A DNA stretch of 64,000 nucleotides from Pseudoramibacter sp. (lineage in GTDB: Bacteria; Bacillota; Clostridia; Eubacteriales; Eubacteriaceae): positions 372,001 through 436,000 of the forward strand of contig NZ_JAKVLT010000001.1 of assembly GCF_022484225.1 (NCBI RefSeq), read 5' to 3'. Of the stretch, positions 7,872 to 15,960 are shown one piece after another (within the stretch, counting starts at the first letter, position 1; each line of letters begins with the position of its first letter). Below the pieces are notes generated by a model. It did not search any database. It was not told the origin of the DNA and saw only the letters and a program-made list of their open reading frames with translations. Made by a program: the position numbers and the translations under genes.

Positions 7872-9275
7872 TTATTTAATCGGACGGATGAATTCGCCGG
7901 TGCCTTTGGCGTCTTCGATGTATTTGCCATTTTCTGCCACCTTGCGGCCGCGGATATAGGTCGCCGTCGGGGCGCCTTTTCCGGTGAGGCCGTCGAAGCA
8001 GGTGACGTGGCCCTTGGTGTAGAGCTTGTCCTGTTCCACCTGCCATTCTTTTTCAGGATCGAGGATGACGATGTCGGCGTCGAAGCCGATTTCAAAGGCG
8101 CCCTTGCGGCCCCAGAACCCGAAGATCTTCGCCGGATTGTAGTCCATGACTTTGGCGATTAAAGTCGGGCTCAAGTGTTTCTGATGCACGGTCATGTCGA
8201 ACATCATCGGCAGGAAGTACTGGATCGCGTTGAGGCCGCCCCAAGCCTGCCAGATATCTTTGGTGGCGTTGTCTTTTTCTTCATCAGCGGCTGGTGAGTG
8301 GTCGCTGCCGACGCAGGACAAAGTCCCGTCGAGGACGTAATCCCAGAGGCCGTCGACGGCGTCCTGGGTGCGCAGCGGCGGGGTGCATTTCGCCGGGCCG
8401 CCCTTTTCGAACACAAAGTCTTCGGTAAAGCCGAGATAGTGGGGGCAGGTTTCCGCCGTAATCGGCAGCCCTTCGTGCTGGGCGTCTTTGACGACCTGAG
8501 CGACCATCGGGTGAGACACGTGGCAGATGTGAACCCGCGCGCCGGTGGCCCGGGCCATGTCGATGACGTTCTTCGTGGCGACGTATTCCGTCCACACGTC
8601 GTGAGCGTCTAAGAAATCTCTGATTTTCTGTTCTCTGGTTTGGTTCGTTTTCGCTTTCGCGTCTTTTTCCCGTTCTAAGACCTGGCCGTATTCTTCACAG
8701 TGGAAGCCGCAGACCGCGCCGGTGGGCTTCAAAATTTCCAGGGCCTTGCGGATATTCCCGAGGTTGACCGTCGGGAAGAGGGGCCCGTTGGGGCAGGTGA
8801 AGCCTTTGAAGGCCGCGACGCCGCATTTTTCGAGGTCTAATAAATCATCCATGTTGTTTTTCACGGAGTCCGGCTTGTCGTCGAAATCGCCGACGAGGCC
8901 GCCCCACAGGCCGTAGTCCACGTAGGAGTGGCGGCTGATTTTGCTCATCTTTAAATCAAAGATTTCTTTGTTCATCAGGGACGGGTCGTTGTTCAGGGGC
9001 ATGTCGATGAGAGTGGTGCACCCTGCGGCGGCAGCGGCTCTGGAGCCCGTTTCAAAATCTTCGCGGTACTCGAAGCCCGGTTCGTTTAAATGGGCGTGGC
9101 AGTCGATGATCCCCGGATAGACGAGGTTGCCTTTGGCATCGACCGTTTCTTTCCCTTCGACGTCCGTGCCCGGTGCGAAGAAGCCTGCGAATTTGCCGTC
9201 CTTGACCGCAATGACCGCGTCAAAAATGCGGTCCGGCGTGACGAGTTTGCCGTTTTTGATCACTAAATCGTACAT
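7872..9275 (-). CDS. Allantoinase-like cyclic amidohydrolase 1
   Basis: 467 aa amidohydrolase. Metal-ligand positions are intact: DCHAHLNEPG (H-x-H, about residue 60), the probable carboxylated Lys in VAAFKGFTC (about 155), GFHCEE (about 194), HICHVSHP (about 250) and GSDHSP (about 324). The block TLIDMPLNNDPS matches the DMPLN signature of allantoinases rather than dihydropyrimidinases. Allantoinase opens allantoin to allantoate; a hydantoinase activity remains possible. The gene follows permease 2 after a hairpin (9335-9358) and precedes permease 1. It appears to be the diverged partner of the gene at 10804-12177. Confidence 0.87.
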   Translation of the reverse strand: MYDLVIKNGKLVTPDRIFDAVIAVKDGKFAGFFAPGTDVEGKETVDAKGNLVYPGIIDCHAHLNEPGFEYREDFETGSRAAAAAGCTTLIDMPLNNDPSLMNKEIFDLKMSKISRHSYVDYGLWGGLVGDFDDKPDSVKNNMDDLLDLEKCGVAAFKGFTCPNGPLFPTVNLGNIRKALEILKPTGAVCGFHCEEYGQVLEREKDAKAKTNQTREQKIRDFLDAHDVWTEYVATKNVIDMARATGARVHICHVSHPMVAQVVKDAQHEGLPITAETCPHYLGFTEDFVFEKGGPAKCTPPLRTQDAVDGLWDYVLDGTLSCVGSDHSPAADEEKDNATKDIWQAWGGLNAIQYFLPMMFDMTVHQKHLSPTLIAKVMDYNPAKIFGFWGRKGAFEIGFDADIVILDPEKEWQVEQDKLYTKGHVTCFDGLTGKGAPTATYIRGRKVAENGKYIEDAKGTGEFIRPIK

Positions 9276-9334
9276 TTTGTTACTCCTCTAAATTCTCTCC
9301 ATACGATAAAAATATAAAATAATAAATAAGTGCA

Positions 9335-9358
9335 GGCGCAGAGATTAAGCGCTGCGCC
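9335..9358 (-). other. Intra-operon hairpin between permease 2 and allantoinase 1
   Basis: GGCGCAG and CTGCGCC form a perfect 7-bp stem with a 10-base loop, in the only sizeable gap (100 bases) of this operon. The downstream sequence on the minus strand is A/T-rich but has no continuous T-run. It may be a weak terminator or an mRNA-stability element that sets different levels for the two gene pairs. Confidence 0.45.
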
Positions 9359-9375
9359 GCCGCTTTTAAGCTGGT

Positions 9376-10779
9376 TTATGCCGCTGCTTCGGCTGTTTTT
9401 TCTTCAGCAGCCCCTTCGTCGAAGATCGTGCCCTTTCTGAAATTGTCGATATTGCCGAAATGGGCGTATTTCATGAGCAGGTAGTAGACCACAGCGGTCG
9501 GGATCAGCGAGATGTACCAGGACAGATCCATGACCACGCAGCCGACAATGGCGCCGACGATGATGGCGATGACCGCCGCCCAGTTGATCCCCTTAAACGG
9601 CGAGTTTTCCTTGTCGTACAGATCGTTGACGTCGAGCTGTTTCTTTCTTAAGATGAAGTAGTCGACGACGAGGACCGCGAAGATCGGCCCTAAGAACGCC
9701 GAGTACAGACGGGTGAACAGGGACAGCCCCGCCGCGGATTTCGCAGTGACGAGGCGCCACGGCATGACGGCGATGGATAATGCCCCGACGATGATGGTCG
9801 CCCAGGACCATTTGATGTTGAAGGATTCCACGAGGACGTAGGCCGGCGGCACGATGTTGTTGAGGACGTTCGTCGTGACCTGAGCGAAGGCGATGAAGGC
9901 CAAAGTCAGGATCGTGAGGAACTTGGAATTCATCGTGGTCGAAAACACGGCGACCGGGTCAGAGTTGCCTGTCGCCGCGGTGACGAGCAGGCCGATGAGG
10001 CCCATGAACAGGGTCACAGGCAGGATCGCGACTGTGTAGATGCTGCCGGTTGCGACGGAGCCGGTCTTTTCTTTGAGGTTTCTGCTGTAGTCAGACGCGT
10101 TGACGATCATCGTGGCGTAAATGCCGAGGAAAGACGTCGTCGCCGCCCAGAACGGCATGCCCCAGGTGCCTTTGATGTTCCCGAAGGCGTTGCCGATCTG
10201 CGCGCCGAACTTCGTGTTGACGACGTAGAGCATGTAGATCAAAATGCCGATGATGAACAGGCACGAAATATTTTCCATCCATTTGATTTCTTTAAAGCCC
10301 CGGATGGCCATGGCCACCTGGAAGGCCGTGAACAGGACGAAAACGACGGGCAGGTTGCTGATGCCGAATAAAATCTTCAGGCAGGAGTTGATGGCCCCGG
10401 CGCCGACCCAGCTCTGGAAACCGAACCAGACGATGGCCGGAATCCCTCTTAAGAAGCCCGGGATTTTTAAGCCCGCGAAGCCGAAGGACGACCGCGCCTG
10501 AACCGTGAACGGCACGCCGTAAGTGTGGCCGCACACGCCGACGAGCACGAGGGCGATGGCGATGACCAGGCAGCCGATGCACATGGCGATGATGGCCTGG
10601 GCGATGGTCAGTTTGCCGATGAGGGCCGCGCCCATGGAGAACGTCCCGATGGACACGCAGCCGCCCATGAAGCTCGCCCCGTAGGACAGCGGGTCCATGA
10701 TCCGCTCGTCGGTGGGGAGCAAATCGGCGTTGACGTTTTTCGCCAGCTCCGGATTCAGAATCTTGTTTTCTTTCAGCAT
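9376..10779 (-). CDS. NCS1-family permease 2
   Basis: 467 aa, about 12 membrane segments, paralogous to the protein at 6455-7840. They share the opening GGCVSIGTFSMGAALIGKL, the GIPAIVWFGFQSWVGAGAINS block, IVNASDYSRNLK, and a tail of the form FRKGTIFDEG. It is 24 bases downstream of the second allantoinase-like gene and reads in the same direction, giving the order amidohydrolase-permease-amidohydrolase-permease. The two permeases differ in the predicted substrate-facing helices, so related but different ureides or nucleobases may be taken up. Which one carries which cannot be read from the sequence. Confidence 0.88.
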   Translation of the reverse strand: MLKENKILNPELAKNVNADLLPTDERIMDPLSYGASFMGGCVSIGTFSMGAALIGKLTIAQAIIAMCIGCLVIAIALVLVGVCGHTYGVPFTVQARSSFGFAGLKIPGFLRGIPAIVWFGFQSWVGAGAINSCLKILFGISNLPVVFVLFTAFQVAMAIRGFKEIKWMENISCLFIIGILIYMLYVVNTKFGAQIGNAFGNIKGTWGMPFWAATTSFLGIYATMIVNASDYSRNLKEKTGSVATGSIYTVAILPVTLFMGLIGLLVTAATGNSDPVAVFSTTMNSKFLTILTLAFIAFAQVTTNVLNNIVPPAYVLVESFNIKWSWATIIVGALSIAVMPWRLVTAKSAAGLSLFTRLYSAFLGPIFAVLVVDYFILRKKQLDVNDLYDKENSPFKGINWAAVIAIIVGAIVGCVVMDLSWYISLIPTAVVYYLLMKYAHFGNIDNFRKGTIFDEGAAEEKTAEAAA

Positions 10780-10803
10780 GATGATCTTCCCTTCTATTGA
10801 CGC

Positions 10804-12177
10804 TTATTTAATGCGTTTGATCAATTCGCCGGTACCCTTTTCGCCGACGACTTTGCCATCTTCTGCCATGACCGCCCCGCGCACGACAGTGCACACCGGC
10901 AGGCCCTTGCCCTTCATGCCCACAAAGGCCGAAATCTTGTTGACGTAGAGCAAATCTTCCGCCTTGACTTCCCATTCCTGATCCGGATCGATGATCACGA
11001 AGTCGGCGTCAAATCCCGGGCGGATGTCCCCTTTTCTGCCGTAGATGCCGAAGGCCTTGGCCGGGTTCTTCGCCATCGCCGTGGCCAGCACTGACGGGCT
11101 GATGCCCCGCTTAACGACCCCTTCGGAGAAAGCCGCCTGAACGCAGCTCTGGATGCCGCTGATGCCGCCCCAGACGTCAAAGACGTTTTCGATCTTCTGG
11201 CCGAGGATTTCTTTGTATTTTTCATCCGGCGCGCAGGGCGAGTGGTCCGAGGCGATGCCCGAGAACGTCCCGTCTGCGACATAGCCCCAAAGGCGTTCCA
11301 CCTCTTCCTGGCTGCGAAGCGGCGGCGCGCATTTGAACAATTCGCCGTGGTCGATGGTGTCCTGGCCGGTGAAGCTCAAATAGTGGGCGCAGGTTTCCGC
11401 CGTGATGTCGTAGCCGGCCTGCTGCGCTTCCTTGATCTTCTGGGCCACATCCGGGCTCGACACGTGACAGATGTGCGCCTTGCAGCCTGTGGCCTTGGCA
11501 ATTTCGATGACCGCATCCGTGGCGACCATTTCCGCCGCCACGGTTCTGGAATCTAAAAATCCCTGCCAGTCGAGGCGCCCTTCGCGCTTCATCTGGGCTT
11601 CCCCTTCTTTGATCATCGAGAAGTCTTCGCAGTGGAAGCCGGCGCGGCCGCCGAACTGTTTGATGATGTTCATCGCTTCGTACACCTGGCCGTAATTCAG
11701 CGGGCTGTAGTCCGGCGATACCGGCCCGATGAAGGATTTAAACGCGACGCAGCCCTTTTCGTCGAGGTCCGCGAGATCGCCGAAGTTGTCGGGGATCAGC
11801 CCGCCCCAGAAGCAATAGTCCGCGTAGGCTTCTTTCGTGACCTTCGCTTCTTTGATGTCGAACAGCTTCGCCGTCGTCATGGCCGGTTCGTTCTGCAGGG
11901 GCATGTCGATGACCGTCGTGTACCCGCCGAGCACCGCCGCGGCCGTCCCGTGTTCGTAATCTTCGCGCCATTCATACCCCGGATCGTTCAAATGGGCGTG
12001 GGTGTCAATGGCCCCCGGGAAAACGTACTTACCCCCGGCGTCGATAACCCGCTTCGCGTCCACTTCGACCCCCGGCGCCAAAACCGCCGCGATCTTGCCG
12101 TCCTTGACGGCGATGCCGCCGTCCTGAACCATTTCCGGCGTGACCAGTTTGCCGTTCTTAATGAATAAATCGTACAT
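10804..12177 (-). CDS. Allantoinase-like cyclic amidohydrolase 2
   Basis: 457 aa from ATG 12177, chosen over an upstream in-frame start because GAGGAGG lies at ideal distance and MYDLFIKNGKLVTPE matches the paralogue's N-terminus. Metal ligands are present: DTHAHLNDPG, CVAFKSFIG, GFHCEDF, HICHVSSP and ASDHSP. TVIDMPLQNEP replaces the DMPLN signature (Q for N at the residue after Leu in the motif), a small but possibly specificity-related change. It is the first gene of the four-gene operon, driven by the promoter/operator at 12330-12371 and preceded by an attenuator-like terminator. Substrate: allantoin or a related hydantoin. Confidence 0.87.
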   Translation of the reverse strand: MYDLFIKNGKLVTPEMVQDGGIAVKDGKIAAVLAPGVEVDAKRVIDAGGKYVFPGAIDTHAHLNDPGYEWREDYEHGTAAAVLGGYTTVIDMPLQNEPAMTTAKLFDIKEAKVTKEAYADYCFWGGLIPDNFGDLADLDEKGCVAFKSFIGPVSPDYSPLNYGQVYEAMNIIKQFGGRAGFHCEDFSMIKEGEAQMKREGRLDWQGFLDSRTVAAEMVATDAVIEIAKATGCKAHICHVSSPDVAQKIKEAQQAGYDITAETCAHYLSFTGQDTIDHGELFKCAPPLRSQEEVERLWGYVADGTFSGIASDHSPCAPDEKYKEILGQKIENVFDVWGGISGIQSCVQAAFSEGVVKRGISPSVLATAMAKNPAKAFGIYGRKGDIRPGFDADFVIIDPDQEWEVKAEDLLYVNKISAFVGMKGKGLPVCTVVRGAVMAEDGKVVGEKGTGELIKRIK

Positions 12178-12273
12178 TGTGCTCCTCCTCACATTTTCGC
12201 ACACACCATGCGGCACTGTACCGCGTTTTAATTTGATCGTTCAACCAATGTATTCCCTTTCATTCAGTCCGAT

Positions 12274-12312
12274 AAAAAAGGGCGTCAAAAGTACATTGCT
12301 TCTGACGCCCTT
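12274..12312 (-). terminator. Attenuator-type terminator in the leader of the allantoinase operon
   Basis: On the minus strand, AAGGGCGTCA pairs with TGACGCCCTT and TTTTTT follows. It lies between the strong promoter at 12343-12371 and the ATG at 12177, so transcripts must read through it to express the operon. I recognise no known riboswitch in the roughly 25 bases upstream, so a protein antiterminator or a structure I do not know may be involved. Confidence 0.7.
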
Positions 12313-12329
12313 GTCTTCTGGCTTATTGA

Positions 12330-12371
12330 ATTGTCTGGCTACATCATACCAGACAATGGAATAACGGTCAA
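12330..12371 (-). promoter_or_regulatory. Promoter with a 9-bp palindromic operator over the -10
   Basis: On the minus strand, TTGACC (12366-12371) is followed by 17 bases and TATGAT (12343-12348), close to consensus. A perfect inverted repeat ATTGTCTGG (12330-12338) / CCAGACAAT (12349-12357) with a 10-base centre spans the -10 and the start region. This is a strong operator candidate for a repressor not encoded nearby. The remaining 12372-12652 is AT-rich with no recognised signal except possible UP-element tracts. Confidence 0.75.
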
Positions 12372-12652
12372 CAACTGCTGATCAGAATTTTAAAATATTA
12401 AAATTTTTGTTTTAAATATTTTAATGTGATCAACCATTTTTTAATTTCCTTACGGGTCTATTGTAACCGCATACAAAGGGAAAGGCAAGAATTTTTTAAT
12501 ATTTTTATAAAAAAACTATTAAAATTCTAAGAAACACATTTTATTGTTGCATAATGTGCTAAAATATAAATAAACATAGGATTAAACCCATCACAAAATA
12601 ATCACAAAGTTCACCACAACAAAATTATCATCAGGAGAATCTGGAGTATATC

Positions 12653-13531
12653 ATGACCTATTTTATCACTGCCGCCGCTGACTACATCCGGCCGTGGCTT
12701 TTCGCCGAGACCCCGGTGCCCGGCTACGTCCACTCTGTCTACCGCGGGGCAGTCAACCTCGTCTTCGACTATCACTTCGCCGCCCTCCAGCCCGAAGCCT
12801 CGCCGATGTCCCCGATCACCCTGACCGCGGGCTTTCCCCTGGAGGATTTAAATGTCGCGGCGAACACCCCGGTTCAAATCGGCGAAGGGAAAGTGCGCTT
12901 TGAAGGGGGCCCTGTGATTGAGGCCGCGCCGGAGACCGCCACGGTGCCCACTTTAATGCGCAGGACCCCCCTGTCCTTTTCCGCCATGGCGGCGCGCATC
13001 AAAGCCGTCTTTGACGCCTGCACTGATCCGGGCATGGGATTTTACCCGCTGTTCGCTGAACCTTGCGAATCCCGGGACCTGATCACAAGCGCCATGAAGA
13101 CCACCCTCAAGGACGCCGAAACCGCTTTCCGCCGCGGAAAATGGGAGCCTTTCGCCGAAACCCTCACAGGCCTCACGGGCCTCGGCCAGGGGCTCACCCC
13201 GAGCGGCGACGACTTTCTGTGCGGGATGTTCGCGGGCTTTAACAGCGCCGGCGGCCTCAAAGGCAGCCACCCGGCCAAGGCGGCCCTCATCGCCGCCTCC
13301 GACGCCATGTGCCGGCGCACCCACCCCGTGTCCGCGGCCTTCATCACCTGCGCCGCCGAAGGCTACGTCTCCCAGACGGTCCGCGCCCTCCTCGGGGACC
13401 CGGAACAAGGCTTCGACGTGAACGCCATGGCGGAAAAGATTCAGGCCATCGGCCACTCGTCGGGCATCGACACCCTGTGCGGCATCATGTTCGCCTATTA
13501 TCTGCTCACCCCGGCCTTGAAAAAAATATAA
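12653..13531 (+). CDS. DUF2877 / AllH-like protein
   Basis: 292 aa, start after GGAGAATCTGGAG. It has the DUF2877 signature GLGQGLTPSGDDFLCGMFAG (residues about 177-196) and SHSSGIDTLCGIMFAYYL-like C-terminal residues (GHSSGIDTLCGI). E. coli AllH (formerly YlbF) belongs to this family and works with AllF and AllG in oxamate carbamoyltransferase, the last step of anaerobic allantoin use. No allF/fdrA or allG gene lies in the window, so a complete enzyme cannot be claimed. It is transcribed divergently from the allantoinase operon and followed after 84 bases by the nitroreductase. The family is clear; the role in ureide breakdown rests on context. Confidence 0.78.
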   Translation: MTYFITAAADYIRPWLFAETPVPGYVHSVYRGAVNLVFDYHFAALQPEASPMSPITLTAGFPLEDLNVAANTPVQIGEGKVRFEGGPVIEAAPETATVPTLMRRTPLSFSAMAARIKAVFDACTDPGMGFYPLFAEPCESRDLITSAMKTTLKDAETAFRRGKWEPFAETLTGLTGLGQGLTPSGDDFLCGMFAGFNSAGGLKGSHPAKAALIAASDAMCRRTHPVSAAFITCAAEGYVSQTVRALLGDPEQGFDVNAMAEKIQAIGHSSGIDTLCGIMFAYYLLTPALKKI

Positions 13532-13615
13532 AAAAGGCGTACACTAAAAGCATAAGCTTTCAACCTTATTTTAATTTTTGAAAATAAGCGATCATACCAG
13601 AAAGGAAGGATAATT

Positions 13616-14146
13616 ATGAACGATTTACTGAAAACCATGAGCGCACGCCGCTCGGTCCGTACCTACGCTGACCGCCCGGTCGCCAAAGAAGATCTGGACC
13701 AGATTTTAAAAGCCGCCGTCCTCGGCCCCACGGGCAAAGGCATTGCCCCCTACGATTTCATCGTGATCACCGACCCTGACGTGATCGCAAAACTCGTCGA
13801 CATCCGCAAAGGCGGCGCGAAGATGCTGACCACCGCCAAAGCCGCCATCGCCGTCCTCGGCGACGAAGACCGCTCGGACACTTGGATCGAAGACGACGCC
13901 GTCTGCATGACGATGATGCACCTGATGGCTTCCTCCCTGGGCCTCGGCTCCTGCTGGCTGCAGGTACGCCTGCGCCCGTCCAACGTCGAAGGCAAATCCG
14001 CTGAAGATTTCGGCCGCGATGTCCTGGGCTTCCCGGAACACAACCACCTCGAAGCGATCCTCGCTGTGGGCCCCATCGACGAAAAGCCGGAACCCCACGA
14101 TCCAGATGATTTGCCGAAAGAAAAATTCCACGAAAATCAGTGGTAA
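13616..14146 (+). CDS. Nitroreductase-family FMN oxidoreductase
   Basis: 176 aa, AGGAAGG before the ATG. The N-terminus MSARRSVRTYADRPV and the SLGLGSCWLQVRLR stretch (about residues 102-117) are typical FMN-binding regions of the nitroreductase fold; HNHLEAILAVGP near the end completes the pattern. Such enzymes reduce nitro groups, quinones, enones or flavins with NAD(P)H. Placed after the AllH-like gene, it may reduce an intermediate of purine or pyrimidine breakdown, but no substrate is visible. No Fe-S motif is present. A terminator follows at once. Confidence 0.88.
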   Translation: MNDLLKTMSARRSVRTYADRPVAKEDLDQILKAAVLGPTGKGIAPYDFIVITDPDVIAKLVDIRKGGAKMLTTAKAAIAVLGDEDRSDTWIEDDAVCMTMMHLMASSLGLGSCWLQVRLRPSNVEGKSAEDFGRDVLGFPEHNHLEAILAVGPIDEKPEPHDPDDLPKEKFHENQW

Positions 14147-14165
14147 AACAAAATTCAGGCATAAC

Positions 14166-14198
14166 AAAAGCCGAGTCCCACGACTCGGCTTATTTTTT
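14166..14198. terminator. Terminator between the nitroreductase and etfA genes
   Basis: AGCCGAGTC pairs with GACTCGGCT around a CCAC loop (14169-14190), with TTATTTTTTT after it on the plus strand. On the minus side the tail is weaker (TTTTGTTA). Confidence 0.85.
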
Positions 14199-14215
14199 TG
14201 ATTAAAATTATAAAA

Positions 14216-15163
14216 CTAATTCTGCGCTTTTAGGGAAACGAGGAATTCCCCGATGTCGGCGCAGATGAACACGTCGGCAAAGCCCTTGATCGGCGCGTTG
14301 GGATCGTTGTTGACGGCGATGATCTTCCCGTCGCCCTTGATCCCTTCGGTGAACTGGATCGCCCCGGAGACCCCGAAGATGATGGAGAGCTTCGGCTGAA
14401 TCACCGTGCCTGATTCGCCGATCTGGTCGTCGAAGGGGATGAAGCCCTGATCCGCCACCGGGCGGCTGCCCGCGAGGGCCGCGCCGATACTGTCGGCGTA
14501 AGCTTTCACCGCGTCGAACTGGCCGCTTTCGAGGACGCCCTTGCCGGCGACCACGACCACGTCCGCCCCGGTGAGGTGGCTGCTTTCGGGCAGGGGTTCG
14601 GTGCCGGTGCAGGTGATCGCCGACGCGCCGTCATAAGTGCGCAGTTCCGGCGTTAAGACCGCGCCGTCCGGCGGGACCGGCGCCGTGCCGTTGTTTTTCA
14701 TCGTCATGTAGGCCGGAGTGCCTTTCACTTCGCAGGCCACCATAACCTGAGCCCCAAAGGACGGCTTGATCTGGCGGATGCTGCCGCCTTCAAAGCGCAA
14801 CTGGGTGCAGTCGGAGGTCATGCCGCCCCCGGTGATCACCGCCGCCCGGGACAAAATCGCCTGGCCCGCCGGTTCCGCTTCAGCGACCACGACGTCAATG
14901 CCGTCCGCCTGAACGGCTTCCGCCGCCGCCTGGCCCAAGGCGTCCGTCTGATAGAAGGCGAGGCCCGGGGTGTTCACGATGACGAGCTTGTCCACGCCAG
15001 TAAAGGCCAGATCCTTCGCCAAAGCCGCGTCTGCGCCGTCGCCGAAGATGTAAAGCGCCACCGGGTGTTCCGCCGCCGCGTGCACCGCCGCGTTGATCAC
15101 GCGTCCGATGTGCGCCGAAAGCTTTCCGTCTTTGAGCCATGTGAATACCGCTGTCTTAGGCAT
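14216..15163 (-). CDS. etfA: Electron-transfer flavoprotein alpha subunit (pair 1)
   Basis: 315 aa from ATG 15163. A longer GTG start at 15172 would lie inside the AGGAGG, so the ATG is preferred. The C-terminal FAD domain is complete: GSRPVADQGFIPFDDQIGESG, PKLSIIFGVSGAIQF and IIAVNNDPNAPIKGFAD. It overlaps the end of etfB by 8 bases, implying translational coupling. With EtfB it would accept electrons from the FAD oxidoreductase encoded directly upstream (15961-17133). The protein differs clearly from the second EtfA (42856-43869), so it is probably dedicated to this pathway. Whether it bifurcates electrons cannot be decided from sequence by eye. Confidence 0.95.
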   Translation of the reverse strand: MPKTAVFTWLKDGKLSAHIGRVINAAVHAAAEHPVALYIFGDGADAALAKDLAFTGVDKLVIVNTPGLAFYQTDALGQAAAEAVQADGIDVVVAEAEPAGQAILSRAAVITGGGMTSDCTQLRFEGGSIRQIKPSFGAQVMVACEVKGTPAYMTMKNNGTAPVPPDGAVLTPELRTYDGASAITCTGTEPLPESSHLTGADVVVVAGKGVLESGQFDAVKAYADSIGAALAGSRPVADQGFIPFDDQIGESGTVIQPKLSIIFGVSGAIQFTEGIKGDGKIIAVNNDPNAPIKGFADVFICADIGEFLVSLKAQN

Positions 15164-15959
15164 GTTTGCCACCTCCTATTGCTTGTTGAATTTTATCGAC
15201 CGTATCGGCAAAGTCTCTGGCCTTTTCGTCGACACTGCCGGTGAGTTCGACGCCCTGTTTTTCCGCCGTCACCGGGACCGTGTCCGTCACGATGGATTTC
15301 GCGCCGGCCTGGCCGAGGGTGCTCGGGTCGAGGCCTAAATCCGCCGCGTTCACTTTATCGTAATCCCGCTGGTTCGCCGCCACCTGATGGCGCAGGGTCG
15401 GCAGTTCCGGGGTGTTGGCCCCGAAAGGCACAGAGGCCAGCGCCGGCAGCGCCGTTTTTAAGGTGTACAAAGTATTGCCGTCTTTTTTCTTGAGGATCGC
15501 TGTTTTCCCGTCTGTTTCGGCTTCCACAGCATTTGTGACGTCGGGCACGCCGAGCATTTGGGCGAGCATCGGGCCGACCTGACCCGTCGCGCCGTCGTTG
15601 GAGGCGTTTCCAGTGAGGACGAGGTCGTAAGGCCCGTACTTTTTCAGAGCTGCCGCGAGAACCGCCGCCGTCCCGAGGGTGTCGCTGCCCGCGAAGGCGA
15701 TGTCGCTTAAAAGCACGGCCTTTTCCGCGCCGAGGGCCATGGCGTATTTCAGCGCCCGGGCCGCGCCGTCCGGGCCCATGGTGAACACGTCAAAGGACAC
15801 GCCGTCTTCTTCAGACAGCTGTCTGGCCATTTCCACCGCGTAGCGGTCCGCCGGATTGATTTCGCCGGCGCCGCTGCTGCGCACGAGGGCGTGGGTCTTC
15901 GGGTCCACGTCGACCTTGCTGTCCACGGGCACGTATTTCACACAAACCGCAATTTTCAT
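15156..15959 (-). CDS. etfB: Electron-transfer flavoprotein beta subunit (pair 1)
   Basis: 267 aa. It starts MKIAVCVKYVPVDSKVDVDP, the usual EtfB opening, and has DLVLTGNASNDGATGQVGPMLAQMLG in the nucleotide-binding region (AMP, or the bifurcating FAD in some clostridial ETFs) at about residues 115-140. It lies one base after the oxidoreductase stop and overlaps etfA, giving a tight FAD oxidoreductase-etfB-etfA unit. This order suggests that electrons from the upstream dehydrogenase enter EtfAB rather than oxygen. The conserved GxQAxDGDTAQVGP motif is altered (GNASNDGATGQVGP), a departure from the housekeeping copy at 42037. Confidence 0.95.
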   Translation of the reverse strand: MKIAVCVKYVPVDSKVDVDPKTHALVRSSGAGEINPADRYAVEMARQLSEEDGVSFDVFTMGPDGAARALKYAMALGAEKAVLLSDIAFAGSDTLGTAAVLAAALKKYGPYDLVLTGNASNDGATGQVGPMLAQMLGVPDVTNAVEAETDGKTAILKKKDGNTLYTLKTALPALASVPFGANTPELPTLRHQVAANQRDYDKVNAADLGLDPSTLGQAGAKSIVTDTVPVTAEKQGVELTGSVDEKARDFADTVDKIQQAIGGGKHA

Positions 15960-15960
15960 C

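Noticed and set aside
12330-12357. The perfect 9-bp palindrome as part of a riboswitch
   Set aside because: It contains the -10 element, so half of it is not transcribed; an operator is more likely.
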